From Parcubacteria group bacterium GW2011_GWA2_40_14 (GTDB lineage: Bacteria; Patescibacteriota; Minisyncoccia; Phycocordibacterales; DATDWN01), in assembly GCA_000996025.1 (NCBI GenBank), contig LBYF01000004.1, positions 1-51,276 on the forward strand: 51,276 bases of DNA, in the 5' to 3' direction. The notes beneath the pieces were generated by a model that was given only the letters and a program-made list of their open reading frames with translations, was not told the DNA's origin and did no database searches. This document shows positions 17,502-25,749 of this stretch, in pieces. How positions within the stretch are numbered: position 1 is the first letter of the stretch; each line of letters starts with the position of its first letter. Position numbers and translations under genes: made by a program.

Positions 17502-17807
17502 ATGAAAACAGCAACAAAAATAGAACAAATTCTTCCGGAATACAGACCAGTACTTTTTATAGACGACTCTAACGGAGCCGAGTTTATTATCTCGTCAACA
17601 GTTGCTACTAAAGAAACTGCAAAAGCCAAGGATAAGAAAGAATATCCAGTTTTCCACCTAGAAATTTCAAGTAGCTCTCATCCATTCTATACAGGCAATG
17701 AAAAGATTTTGGATACTGCCGGACGCGTAGAGAAATTTAAAGCTCGACAAGCTGTAGCAAAAGAATCAAAATCTAAAGTTAAAAAAGTAAAAAAATCAGT
17801 AAAATAA
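17502..17807 (+). CDS. rpmE: 50S ribosomal protein bL31
   Basis: 101 residues from the ATG at 17502. The core [22 protein letters not shown] and the family ending [24 protein letters not shown] are typical of bL31 without the zinc cysteines (type-B-like). A basic Lys/Ser tail of about 20 residues is added. It lies at the intersubunit bridge in the ribosome. Preceded by the 18-residue ORF and followed by a structured intergenic hairpin. Confidence 0.88.
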   Translation: MKTATKIEQILPEYRPVLFIDDSNGAEFIISSTVATKETAKAKDKKEYPVFHLEISSSSHPFYTGNEKILDTAGRVEKFKARQAVAKESKSKVKKVKKSVK

Positions 17808-17818
17808 CCCCATCTGCG

Positions 17819-17905
17819 TTGTTGCGTTTCAATTTTGCGAGCTCATCTGCGCAGCGAGGCAGGCTCACTCACAAAATCTCACGCGCCCAACATCCGGAGC
17901 TATTT
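17819..17905 (+). repeat. Bulged hairpin family, copy D, before prfA
   Basis: Nested stems GTTG/CAAC, GCG/CGC, ATTTTG/CAAAAT and GAGC/GCTC end in a tip CTGC-GCAGCGAG-GCAG. The segment TCATCTGC...CGAGGCAGGCTC closely matches TCACCTACC...CGAGGTAGGCTC at about 7653-7677, with a compensatory A-T to G-C change in the tip stem. Confidence 0.5.
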
Positions 17906-17936
17906 TGCTGATTTTTTGTTACCATATTTAAACACT

Positions 17937-18893
17937 ATGGAAGACTTAGAAAAATATTTACAAAATCAAAAGACGTCATATCTGGCCGAAAGTTATAAAA
18001 AACTGGAGAAAGAGGAGAAGGCGACGGAAGAGATGATAGCGGGAGACAATTCTCTTGCCGATTTGGCGCAGACGGAACTTTCGGAAATTAAAATACAAAA
18101 GGATGCTTTGCTGAAACAGATGGAAGAGATTTTAGTGGAGGATGAAAAGGAATCTCTTGACGAATTCGGGACAAACGAAGTCATACTAGAAGTCCGAGCA
18201 GGCGCTGGTGGGGAAGAAGCGTCACTTTTTGCCGAAGAGTTGGCTCATATGTATACGAGGTATGCAGAAAACCAAGGTTGGAGTGTGGCGAAAATAAATG
18301 AGTCACTCTCTCCTATTGGTGGTTACAAAGAAGCCTCATTTGAAATCCGAGGCAGGGATGTCTACAAAAATTTGCGTTTTGAAACAGGGGTTCATCGTGT
18401 TCAACGAGTGCCAGCTACAGAAAAAATCGGTCGTGTGCATACATCCACTGCGACTATCGCTGTCCTACCTGTGCGCAAGAAAACAAATATTGTCATAAAT
18501 CCAGCAGATATAGAAATAGAAACAAGTCGTTCTGGTGGCGCAGGCGGACAAAATGTTAATAAGGTGGAAACTGCAGTACGCATAATACATAAACCTAGTG
18601 GTATAGACGTTCGCTCTACCTCACAGCGAAGTCAGCTCAAAAACAAAGAGATGGCAATGTCGATTCTTATCGCTAAACTGGAAGCAAAAAAAGAAGAGGA
18701 GGAATCTTCCAAATATTCGGCAGATAGAAAGTCCCAGATAGGCACCGCCGACCGTTCCGAGAAAATACGGACATACAATATTTTACAGGATCGAATAACC
18801 GACCACCGCATCAAACAATCCTGGCACAACATTGAAAAAATAATGGAAGGAGGTATCGAGCCAATCCTTGAAGCAATGGCCAATAATTTTTAA
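17937..18893 (+). CDS. prfA: Peptide chain release factor 1
   Basis: 318 residues from the ATG at 17937; the longer frame upstream runs through a repeat hairpin and is not protein-like. The GGQ motif that triggers peptidyl-tRNA hydrolysis is in [17 protein letters not shown], and the codon-recognition region reads [26 protein letters not shown], as in RF1 (UAA/UAG). It is about 40 residues shorter than E. coli RF1, at the N-terminal domain. TATTTA ends 6 nt before the ATG. Confidence 0.93.
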   Translation: MEDLEKYLQNQKTSYLAESYKKLEKEEKATEEMIAGDNSLADLAQTELSEIKIQKDALLKQMEEILVEDEKESLDEFGTNEVILEVRAGAGGEEASLFAEELAHMYTRYAENQGWSVAKINESLSPIGGYKEASFEIRGRDVYKNLRFETGVHRVQRVPATEKIGRVHTSTATIAVLPVRKKTNIVINPADIEIETSRSGGAGGQNVNKVETAVRIIHKPSGIDVRSTSQRSQLKNKEMAMSILIAKLEAKKEEEESSKYSADRKSQIGTADRSEKIRTYNILQDRITDHRIKQSWHNIEKIMEGGIEPILEAMANNF

Positions 18894-18965
18894 ATTCTTT
18901 ACTTTTTAAGAGTTTGTGATATATTCATAGAAGGTCTTCGTTGTCTTAACCGAAAGGAAAAGGCG

Positions 18966-19346
18966 ATGAGAAAAATATTCAAAATCTTTGCCGGGAACAA
19001 AGTTTCCCCACAAGATATTTCAGATAAAAAAGTGGAAAGGATAAAGAAACCGCGAGCGCCGAAAGTGGCCCGCACGGGAGAGAAACTTTCTTCGAAGCAA
19101 TGGGAGTACTTGGAGAATCTTCCGTGTTGGAATTTCTTTGAATGGAAAAAATTGTATGTGATGAAGAAGCATTACCCCAGACCAGTTACCCCAGACCAGT
19201 TTCGAGAGGAGTTTGGGAGTGAAGGGTTGTGGGTACAGAGCAGTTTTATAAACATTAATCAAAAGCTCAAAGACCTGCGCCTTCCATACCGAATCTCGGC
19301 TGTGGACGGAAGTTTTCAAGTTTTCGTAGTAGCTCCTGTTTCGTAG
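18966..19346 (+). CDS. Hypothetical basic protein
   Basis: 126 residues, not recognised. The first 45 are basic and low-complexity; the rest (SSKQWEYLENLPCWNFFEWKKLYVMKKHYPRP...) is aromatic-rich and globular, ending in beta-like strands (YRISAVDGSFQVFVVAPV). It has a GAAAGGA ribosome site and ends before a strong terminator. Its GC is higher than that of its neighbours, as with the other Shine-Dalgarno-led orphans in the window. Confidence 0.65.
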   Translation: MRKIFKIFAGNKVSPQDISDKKVERIKKPRAPKVARTGEKLSSKQWEYLENLPCWNFFEWKKLYVMKKHYPRPVTPDQFREEFGSEGLWVQSSFININQKLKDLRLPYRISAVDGSFQVFVVAPVS

Positions 19347-19351
19347 TACAA

Positions 19352-19389
19352 ATCGGGCTGTGCGTCACACGCGCAACCCGATTTATTTT
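19352..19389 (+). terminator. Terminator after the orphan gene
   Basis: ATCGGGCTGTGCG pairs with CGCGCAACCCGAT with one mismatch, followed by a T-rich run (TTATTTTTTT). Confidence 0.8.
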
Positions 19390-19396
19390 TTTACAT

Positions 19397-19434
19397 GGAA
19401 AATATAATTACCCACAGTATACTGGTGGTAATTA
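19397..19434. repeat. Lone CAGTATACTG near-palindrome
   Basis: TAATTACCCACAGTA and TACTGGTGGTAATTA form a 30-bp dyad with two mismatches (19405-19434), the same core as the ends of the 14934-15038 element. The left flank GGAAAATATAATTACCCACAG (19397-19417) recurs with one change at 20658-20678. Confidence 0.55.
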
Positions 19435-19514
19435 AAAATTATAGTCAAACTGTAGTGGAGATGATTTTGAATAATTTTGTTTGAAAATAGGTGATATGAT
19501 ACACTATATTAGTA

Positions 19515-19736
19515 ATGATATATTACACGGGACATGTCAGGGGGAGAATGCTTTTACGAGGAATTACGGAGGAAATGATACAGAAAGCTTTGGTCAATCC
19601 TGATAAAGTAGGTGTGGGTTATGATGTCAGAGATTTAGTTTTTAAAAAGTTTCCAAGAGGGATAATTAAAATTGTTTTTATAAAAAAGAAAACATCTTAC
19701 ATCATAATTTCTGCCATCTGGCACACAAAAATATGA
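19515..19736 (+). CDS. DUF4258-like small protein
   Basis: 73 residues. YTGHVRGRMLLRGITEEMIQKALVNPDKV and the closing YIIISAIWHTKI resemble DUF4258, a compact RelE/BrnT-like fold often paired with a second small gene. The next gene overlaps it by 4 nt (ATGA). A toxin-like RNase role is possible by fold analogy, but catalytic residues cannot be assigned from the sequence. Confidence 0.7.
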   Translation: MIYYTGHVRGRMLLRGITEEMIQKALVNPDKVGVGYDVRDLVFKKFPRGIIKIVFIKKKTSYIIISAIWHTKI

Positions 19737-19948
19737 AAATAACATACGATAAAAAAATAGACGCAATGTATCTCCACTTTCAAGAGGGAACTTTCTCGCG
19801 CAACAAGGAAGTTGAAGATGGTATTATTTTAGATATTGGAAAGGGCAACAAAATCCTCGGTATTGAGATTTTGAACGCAAGTAAACGAATAAAACCAAAA
19901 GGTTTGGATTATTTGGATTTCCAAATTCCTATCAAAACACTAGCATAA
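19733..19948 (+). CDS. DUF2283 family protein
   Basis: 71 residues. ITYDKKIDAMYLHF and GIILDIGKGNKILGIEILNASKRI match DUF2283. It overlaps the DUF4258-like gene by 4 nt, so the two are translationally coupled. Such pairs are common in mobile and CPR genomes and behave like toxin-antitoxin modules in layout; function unproven. Confidence 0.75.
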   Translation: MKITYDKKIDAMYLHFQEGTFSRNKEVEDGIILDIGKGNKILGIEILNASKRIKPKGLDYLDFQIPIKTLA

Positions 19949-20010
19949 GCTCAAAAACCCTTTATTTTCAGGGCTACTTTGACATTTCTATTTACAAAAT
20001 AGTAAAAGTA

Positions 20011-20039
20011 TTGACAAATAACACTGAGTTTGCTATACT
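20011..20039 (+). promoter_or_regulatory. Strong promoter of orphan gene 20170-20499
   Basis: TTGACA (20011-20016), a 17-bp spacer and TATACT (20034-20039): the best sigma-70 promoter in the window. The leader of about 125 nt contains a CCCAA-TTTT-TTGGG hairpin and ends in a strong Shine-Dalgarno (GAGGAGG). Confidence 0.8.
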
Positions 20040-20169
20040 TACAGCAGATAAAAGGTTCCTCGTTCTGCTAAAGCGTCCCAATTTTTTGGGATTCTCCATC
20101 AGAACCGGGAATAAATACTTGCATGGTGCGAGTAAACTCCTGAAGGTTCTTTGAGATGAGGAGGTGTCT

Positions 20170-20499
20170 ATGAGTAAAGAAGTTGCTGAAATCGTTGGTG
20201 CCATGTCTGCTGGAGTTGCCAGTCGTCATGTCGCCGCCGAAATTCTTCAGAAAGTTGCAGAGCATGGAAGCTTCGGAAGCTTTCCAAGCGATGTGACTTG
20301 TGAAGAAGTTGGCCGGGCACTCTTTCGGATCGCGATGAACTCGCCTTCGAGAGACCCTCTCATGGACATTATGAGTGGGTATCGTGCCGCTGAAGCGGAA
20401 TACCAGCGACGCGCGGAAGAAAGCCACAATGAGTCCGTTGCAGAATTGCATCGGGATCTCAGAAGGCTCAATCCACGCTGGCCTAACCCGCCCAGATAA
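20170..20499 (+). CDS. Hypothetical alpha-helical protein
   Basis: 109 residues from the ATG at 20170; the in-frame GTG at 20164 falls inside the GAGGAGG ribosome site. The product is helical, with conserved-looking stretches AEIVGAMSAGVASRHVAAEIL and YRAAEAEYQRRAEESHNESVAEL. No family recognised. It is GC-rich compared with neighbours and carries its own strong promoter and terminator, so it is an autonomous, probably well-expressed gene. Confidence 0.7.
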   Translation: MSKEVAEIVGAMSAGVASRHVAAEILQKVAEHGSFGSFPSDVTCEEVGRALFRIAMNSPSRDPLMDIMSGYRAAEAEYQRRAEESHNESVAELHRDLRRLNPRWPNPPR

Positions 20500-20526
20500 A
20501 ATACTGGATGTATTTCTTATCTTGGC

Positions 20527-20560
20527 AAAGCCCGACGTAATTCGTCTGGCTTTTTCTTTT
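20527..20560 (+). terminator. Terminator after 20170-20499
   Basis: AAAGCC-C-GACG-TAATT-CGTC-T-GGCTTTTT: a 10-bp stem with one internal mismatch and a U-tract. Confidence 0.85.
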
Positions 20561-20705
20561 CCCGGTAGTAGAAGTTGGCATTGCATGGAATATCGTGCAA
20601 GAAAAATAAATGCCAACTTCACTACGGGGTTTGTCTAAATAATTTATAAATTTATACGGAAACTATAATTACCCACAGAATTCTATACAAGATTCCACCT
20701 TGTAT

Positions 20706-20749
20706 CACATACACCTATCATACGCTATAGCGTATGATAGGTGTATGTG
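20706..20749. repeat. Perfect 44-bp palindrome, GCTATAGC family copy 1
   Basis: The 22-bp arms match completely with no loop. Layout: ACATACAC, CTATCA, TACGCTATAGCGTA, TGATAG, GTGTATGT. The outer octamer and central 14 bp are identical in the copy at 39889-39930, while the middle six bases differ on both sides in a paired way. It lies in the 500-bp gap between an orphan gene and rpsB. Confidence 0.8.
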
Positions 20750-20808
20750 TAGTTTGAAAGTATTGAAACATTTTAACATTGAAAATTGATTAAAAAAGAT
20801 GGCACTGA

Positions 20809-20947
20809 GCAAAATCTTCCACATACACTTTTTCGGAACATCCACATCCCTCCCCAGTTTTTGAAAAAACTGGGGAGGGAGAGGACAGAGCAAACTTTTG
20901 GCTGGAAAAGTTTGAGTTTCTGAAGAAGTGTGTGTGGGAGATTTTGC
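20809..20947 (+). ncRNA. Candidate structured RNA upstream of rpsB (copy 2)
   Basis: The outer stem GCAAAATCT (20809-20817) with AGATTTTGC (20939-20947) is the same as in copy 1. The second stem CCACATACACTT with AAGTGTGTGTGG is fully paired but wholly different in sequence from copy 1. A perfect apical hairpin (20847-20880) follows, then the conserved hairpin 20886-20922, CAGAG-CAAACTTTT-GGCTGG-AAAAGTTTG-AGT-TTCTG. The T-A to C-G swap versus copy 1 supports a selected fold. Confidence 0.6.
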
Positions 20948-21001
20948 GACGGTCTAACCATTTGCGGATAATGCCAAGTTCTGCTAGGATATACCCTACA
21001 T

Positions 21002-21727
21002 ATGTCAAAGACACAGGAAACTTCAAATACGGAAAATAGCGTTGTGGACGCCCTTTTTTCTGTCGGGGCGCACTTTGGATTTGTAAAATCTAGACGACAT
21101 CCGTCGGCAAAACCCTTTATTTTTGGGGTTAAAAACAAGATTGAGATATTTGACCTAGAAAAGACCTCCGAAGCTCTCCACAGTGCCCTGGAATTTGTGG
21201 AGACTTTGGGTTCCAAAAATGCTATGATTCTATTTGTCAGTGGCAAAGAAGAGGCAAAAAAAGCCATCGTCTCTACGGCAGAAAGTATCACTGCCCCTTA
21301 TGTCGCTGGACGATTCATTGGAGGAACACTAACCAACTTCCCTGAAATCCGCAAACGAGTGGAAAAAATGGAGCGTCTCGTTTCAGAAAGGGATAAAGGT
21401 GAACTTGCAAAGTACACAAAGAAAGAACGGCTCTTGATTGACCGTGATATTGCCAAATTAAAGGAATTTTTCTTTGGCATAAGCATAATGAAAAATCTGC
21501 CCCAAGCTCTTTTTGTGATAGATGCCAAAGCAGAATCAATTGCAGTCAAAGAAGCCAAAAAAATAGGTATTCCTGTAGTTGCCCTCTGTGGCACAGACAA
21601 CGATTTAAGCCAAATTGATTATCCTATTCCAGGAAACGATTCATCAAAAGCAAGCATTGAATTTTTTCTCCAAAAAGTTGCAAATAGTTACAAAATTGGC
21701 CAACTAAAGAAAGAGGAAGTTAAATAA
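21002..21727 (+). CDS. rpsB: 30S ribosomal protein uS2
   Basis: 241 residues. Typical S2 motifs: VGAHFGFVKSRRHPSAKPFIFG, MILFVSGKEEAKKAI, APYVAGRFIGGTLTNFPEI and VVALCGTDNDLSQIDYPIPGND. TATACC ends 6 nt before the ATG and there is no ribosome site, so a leaderless start is likely despite the structured element upstream. Followed by tsf after 42 bp, the usual bacterial order. Confidence 0.96.
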   Translation: MSKTQETSNTENSVVDALFSVGAHFGFVKSRRHPSAKPFIFGVKNKIEIFDLEKTSEALHSALEFVETLGSKNAMILFVSGKEEAKKAIVSTAESITAPYVAGRFIGGTLTNFPEIRKRVEKMERLVSERDKGELAKYTKKERLLIDRDIAKLKEFFFGISIMKNLPQALFVIDAKAESIAVKEAKKIGIPVVALCGTDNDLSQIDYPIPGNDSSKASIEFFLQKVANSYKIGQLKKEEVK

Positions 21728-21769
21728 GTATTTATTCGTAGCCATTCGTGTATTAATTCGTTATTTCGT

Positions 21770-22228
21770 ATGACTATAACAACAGAACTTGTCAAAAAGT
21801 TGCGTGACGAAACCGGCATCTCTGTCATGCAGTGTAAAAAGGCCCTAGAAGAAGTTGGGGGAGATATGGAAAAAGCCAAAGTTTTTTTACAGCAGAAAAG
21901 CGCTGAAATTAGTCAAAAGAAAGGCGACCGTACTCTCGGGGCTGGTGTTATTTCTTCTTATATTCACGCTACCGGCAATGTTGGCACTATGATAGAGCTT
22001 CTGTGTGAGACTGATTTTGTGGCTAAAAATGAGGAATTCAAAAGTTTGGCTCGTGACATAGCTATGCATGCCACAGCCATGAATCCGGAGAACGAACAAG
22101 CTCTTCTTGTTCAGCCATTTATCAAAAATCCTGAAGTGACAATAACGAACTTGCTCCAGTTGGCAGTGCAGAAATTTGGTGAAAAAATAGAAATTTCACG
22201 CTTTATTCGATATTCTGTTTCGCAATAA
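21770..22228 (+). CDS. tsf: Elongation factor Ts, short form
   Basis: 152 residues, about half the usual length. It retains the UBA-like N-terminus (ELVKKLRDETGISVMQCKKALEEVGGDMEKA) and the nucleotide-exchange motif ETDFVAKNEEFK, plus one core subdomain ending in KFGEKIEISRF. The second core subdomain and coiled coil of E. coli EF-Ts are missing. Short EF-Ts forms are common in CPR bacteria and some other lineages, so this need not be a truncation. Confidence 0.92.
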   Translation: MTITTELVKKLRDETGISVMQCKKALEEVGGDMEKAKVFLQQKSAEISQKKGDRTLGAGVISSYIHATGNVGTMIELLCETDFVAKNEEFKSLARDIAMHATAMNPENEQALLVQPFIKNPEVTITNLLQLAVQKFGEKIEISRFIRYSVSQ

Positions 22229-22245
22229 TTTTTATTTGAAATCAT

Positions 22246-22626
22246 ATGATCACAATAATATTTTCATTATCTTGTTTATTTTTGTCTTTTATGCTTCTCT
22301 CAAAGATTTTTGAGATAAAAGTCAGAAAAATACACTTTCTATCAAATTTATTTAAAAAAGGTGACCACAAAATTCACGATTTTATAGAGCGCATACATAT
22401 AGTGATTTTCCGCTACAAAAAAATCGCTCGTATTTTCATTTTTGATTTTGTCCCTGCCTATTGTTACGAGCTTCTTGTTCGGATGAAAGATTATGTTTCA
22501 AAGAAATACTACGAGGCCGGCGACAACTTTCGTGGCCGACGGATACTGAAAAGTCGCGGTTCGGTATCGTTTTTTCTGGAAAAGCTCGCTGAAGAAAAAC
22601 CAAGCACGAATTCTCGTAAGGTTTAG
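22246..22626 (+). CDS. Membrane-anchored hypothetical protein
   Basis: 126 residues. An N-terminal transmembrane helix (IIFSLSCLFLSFMLLSKIF) is followed by a basic cytoplasmic or surface helix region. It follows tsf by 18 nt and may be cotranscribed. No family recognised; the C-terminus is charged (SRGSVSFFLEKLAEEKP). Confidence 0.65.
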   Translation: MITIIFSLSCLFLSFMLLSKIFEIKVRKIHFLSNLFKKGDHKIHDFIERIHIVIFRYKKIARIFIFDFVPAYCYELLVRMKDYVSKKYYEAGDNFRGRRILKSRGSVSFFLEKLAEEKPSTNSRKV

Positions 22627-22710
22627 ATTTGAATAAAGTCTCCAATGATGCTAGATTGATTGTGTTTCTTTTGTTTAGAAATTAGAAATTGAAAATTAAA
22701 AATTTCATCC

Positions 22711-22783
22711 GCCGCCTTAGCTCAGTTGGCAGAGCGTTACTTTTGTAAAGTAAATGTCCCCAGTTCGATCCTGGGAGGCGGCT
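22711..22783 (+). tRNA. trnT: tRNA-Thr (TGT anticodon)
   Basis: Full cloverleaf: acceptor GCCGCCT/AGGCGGC with discriminator T, D-arm AGCTCAGTTGGCAGAGC, anticodon stem TTACT/AGTAA around TTTGTAA (anticodon TGT), and T-arm with GTTCGATC. The 3' CCA is not encoded. Confidence 0.96.
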
Positions 22784-22819
22784 CTACAATGTTTTTCTTG
22801 ATAAGTCAATATGTTGTAT

Positions 22820-23953
22820 TTAGCGAACAGTCGCCTCGTAATTTTTTTTAGTAGCTTCTTCCAGCTTTTTGTGAATATTATCTATTTCGTTAGATGTTAG
22901 TGTACGGTCAAGTGAGCGGTAGGTGATACGAAAAGCATAACTTATCATACCGCTTCCAAATTTTTCTACATTCTCATATTTGTCCAGAAGTTCTACTTGC
23001 TCAACGATCTCCGGCGCAGTTTCGCGCACGATATCAAAATAATCATTAGGAACGAATGAATTTTTTACTACAAAAGAAATATCGCGGACAATCGGAGGAT
23101 ACTTGGAAACTTCCACAAATTTTGTTCCCAGTTTGAGCTGTTTTGTTACCCGCTCGTCAGATGACCAGAGGAGCCGGATGTCCGGGAGCTCCATGGAAAT
23201 AATCGCAAGTCGCTCCAAACCGAAGCCGAAGGCCCAACCATTGTATCCTTCAATGCCCATTTTTGAAAGCGAACTCTTTTTGGGCATCCCGCCGCCGAGA
23301 ATCTCAATCCATTCTCCATTGACTTCCACTTCCACCTGAAGCGATGGGTCAGTGTACGGAAATGTGTCATCCAAAAAGCGATATTTCACATTTTCACCGA
23401 AGAGACTTTTGACAATCTGCGAGAGGACTTTTCGCAGTTCTTCAATGGGTACAATGCCCATGCTGTCGGGTTGCAAATACAATCCGCCGAACTGGTGGAA
23501 AATATTCATGTGCTTTCTGTCAATTTCATCCTTGCGGAACACTTTGCCATAGCAGACGACACCCACAGCTTCCCCTTGTCCGATTTTTTCTTTGACCTCG
23601 GGAAGATTCAAATAGTAATACCACATGACGGTATCATGTGTGCGCAGGACATGCGTATCATCCGCATAATACGTATCCGACTTGCTTCGGGCCGGATGGT
23701 CGGCGGGGAAATCAAACAAATCAAAGAGTATTCGAGTGTCAATTATTTCCGGAATGTCGATATCGTCAAAGTCTTTGAGTGAAGGCGTGCTTTTGGCCTT
23801 TTCCACAATGTCGCGCAGCGGATTTCCTGGTGTGCGAGAAAGGTCCGGCATGGCCAAATAGCGCTTGATGCGCGCCGTCTCGGCATTCTGCCGCATCTCA
23901 AGCTTTTTCAATATCTCTTTCTCCTCGTCTTTCGAGGCGATGTAGTAGGCCAT
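22820..23953 (-). CDS. pheS: Phenylalanyl-tRNA synthetase, single-chain (mitochondrial-like) type
   Basis: 377 residues from the ATG whose complement is at 23951-23953; the longer frame upstream runs through the promoter. The class II core has FRKDEIDRKHMNIFHQFGGL (motif 2) and NGWAFGFGLERLAIISMELP (motif 3), the latter followed by DIRLLWSSDER, very close to mitochondrial FARS2. A C-terminal FDX-ACB anticodon-binding domain follows (KYPPIVRDISFVVK...YRSLDRTLTSNEID), which in most bacteria sits on the PheT chain. The protein should therefore work alone as a monomer. TATTCT ends 6 nt before the start. Confidence 0.88.
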   Translation of the reverse strand: MAYYIASKDEEKEILKKLEMRQNAETARIKRYLAMPDLSRTPGNPLRDIVEKAKSTPSLKDFDDIDIPEIIDTRILFDLFDFPADHPARSKSDTYYADDTHVLRTHDTVMWYYYLNLPEVKEKIGQGEAVGVVCYGKVFRKDEIDRKHMNIFHQFGGLYLQPDSMGIVPIEELRKVLSQIVKSLFGENVKYRFLDDTFPYTDPSLQVEVEVNGEWIEILGGGMPKKSSLSKMGIEGYNGWAFGFGLERLAIISMELPDIRLLWSSDERVTKQLKLGTKFVEVSKYPPIVRDISFVVKNSFVPNDYFDIVRETAPEIVEQVELLDKYENVEKFGSGMISYAFRITYRSLDRTLTSNEIDNIHKKLEEATKKNYEATVR

Positions 23954-23989
23954 ACATTTAGAATACCGAAAATGAAGAAAAATAAGAAC

Positions 23990-24018
23990 TTGACAAGTAA
24001 GTCGTAAGTATGTTAGCA
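23990..24018 (+). promoter_or_regulatory. Promoter of 24078-24761
   Basis: TTGACA (23990-23995), 17 bp, TTAGCA (24013-24018), giving a leader of about 50 nt. Divergent from pheS, with the two promoters within 40 bp. Confidence 0.65.
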
Positions 24019-24077
24019 TGTGAGCTAGAAATCCTGACCGTATTTGGCAGGTGTATTGAAAAGGAAGGATGATACCG

Positions 24078-24761
24078 ATGTCACCATTGGCTACGTCTAC
24101 AACCGTCACAGATCGCGACCCGAAAGGCCTCCACTTCATGCAGAAGTGTGCGGCAGTCTACAACAAGGCTGGTCTCGATGAAGATCAGGCTCAGCAACTC
24201 AATGAGGATCCCGAGTTCGCAAAGGAACTGGCGATGCTCATCGACAAACGTTCACAACCGGACAATCGTTTCGAACTGATCAACAGCTTCGAGATTACGG
24301 TCCCGGCTGACTACGTTCACGCCACTCGCCTGACCAGCTTCGGCAAAGCGCACAAAAAGAAGTTTTACTACTACAATCCTGAATTGACCGACGCCAACTT
24401 CGCTAAGACACCTGCACTCGTTCCCGGCAAGAAATTTCTCGTCAAGGCGTTCCAAATCAAAGGACGCGTCACGTCGGATGACTGTCTGACTCAGCTCAAG
24501 CGTGTCAAAGCAACACTCATCGGCGCTCAAGGCGCCAGTCTGGCCTACGAACAGAAGAAAGACGAATTGACGGTTTCCCAGTGGTCACTCTCTTTTGATG
24601 AGAAGGACAACCTTCCTTTCGTTGACGGCTACCACAGGGTGCCGAGCGTGTACCGGGTCTCCGGTGGCGGTTTCGGGTTCGACCTCGACGGCTTCGAGTA
24701 TGATTGGAGCGACCGCTACGTTCTCCTGGCCTTCTGCGACTTGCCCGCCGGCGAGGCGTAG
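24078..24761 (+). CDS. Hypothetical protein, GC-rich orphan
   Basis: 227 residues from the ATG at 24078; the ATG at 24069 touches the AAGGAAGG ribosome site and is less likely. An acidic N-terminal helical half is followed by a beta-rich C-terminus with conserved-looking VDGYHRVPSVYRVSGGGFGFDLDGFEYDWSD (given in part). No signal peptide or membrane segment. Not recognised. Base use is clearly richer in C and G at third positions than in most neighbours, and it has its own promoter and terminator, suggesting either transfer or high expression. Confidence 0.7.
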   Translation: MSPLATSTTVTDRDPKGLHFMQKCAAVYNKAGLDEDQAQQLNEDPEFAKELAMLIDKRSQPDNRFELINSFEITVPADYVHATRLTSFGKAHKKKFYYYNPELTDANFAKTPALVPGKKFLVKAFQIKGRVTSDDCLTQLKRVKATLIGAQGASLAYEQKKDELTVSQWSLSFDEKDNLPFVDGYHRVPSVYRVSGGGFGFDLDGFEYDWSDRYVLLAFCDLPAGEA

Positions 24762-24819
24762 ACCTTGGACGCTTGGTCACTCTGACATTGTTCTTGTATT
24801 TCTTTGGCTCTTTGAGCCC

Positions 24820-24848
24820 GGCCCCTGCTTCACCGCGGGGGTCTTTCT
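24820..24848 (+). terminator. Terminator after 24078-24761
   Basis: GGCCCCTGC pairs with GCGGGGGTC (G-T pairs included) around TTCACC, followed by TTTCTTT. Confidence 0.75.
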
Positions 24849-24969
24849 TTATCCAAAAATTTTATATACAATGACTCCGGATTTTCGATCGACATGCGAC
24901 AACAGGTTTTTCTGAAATCTCATGACTCGGAATCTCGTTTTAGGAATTTTGCCAGTAGTCTGTCGGTTA

Positions 24970-25695
24970 CGTACTTACGGATGTGTGCAATCCTTTGCGA
25001 AAAAATAAATAAGTCGGTGCATCATACTATCGAGCGAATCAGTTTTTACACACAAGGCTCTCGATCGGTTCAAAGTCTTTGCTGGGAAAGTTTCAAAAAA
25101 TTATACGCGCACATGTTATGTCCTGAAATGTGATATACGAAAATTCTTTGCCTCGATTGATCAAGAAGTAATGATAAAAGTGCTTGATAGACATGTTGAA
25201 GATCCGGAAATTAAGTGGCTTATTGGACAAGTGTTAAAAAGTTTTCACACAACAAAAGAAGGAATAGGTTTGCCTCTTGGCAACTTAACATCGCAGCTTT
25301 TGGTAAACGCGTATATGCACGAATTTGATGCGTTTGTAAAACAAAAGCTTCGAGTAAAATATTATATCCGCTATGCGGATGATTTCGTTTTTCTTTCGCC
25401 AGATAAAGGATATCTTGAAGAATTATTGCCAAAGATTGATTTATTTCTTCGAGACAAACTCCATCTCTCGCTACATCCCGACAAGGTGTACATACAGTCA
25501 TATACTTCCGGTATTGACTTCCTGGGTTGGACTCACTTTCCACATCATCGAACCATAAGGACGAGTACAAAAAGAAAAGTGCTCAAATCTCTTAAAGGAT
25601 ATCCCCGACCTGAAACTCTTAATTCATATCGAGGACTATTGAGTCATGGCAATACGTACGAAATCCAAAAGAAGACAGGAATCAATGTGCGGTAA
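24970..25695 (+). pseudogene. Reverse transcriptase remnant (DGR-like lineage), 5' part decayed
   Basis: From 25048 one frame reads HKALDRFKVFAGKVSKNYTR, then CYVLKCDIRKFFASIDQE, GLPLGNLTSQLLVN (GxxxSQ, typical of diversity-generating-retroelement-type enzymes), YYIRYADDF (catalytic YADD), and KVYIQSYTSGIDFLGW. The frame is open only from 25009, with no plausible start before 25171, past the first catalytic Asp. Upstream, another frame holds a collapsed match, EKINKSVHHTIERI, where intact proteins have about 15-40 more residues. Frameshifts and deletions therefore removed the N-terminal third. No template repeat, variable repeat or accessory gene is recognisable nearby. Confidence 0.75.
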
Positions 25696-25749
25696 TTTTT
25701 GTCAATTTAAGCTTGTTTTGAATAGGTATTTTTGATATACTGGAAGTTC

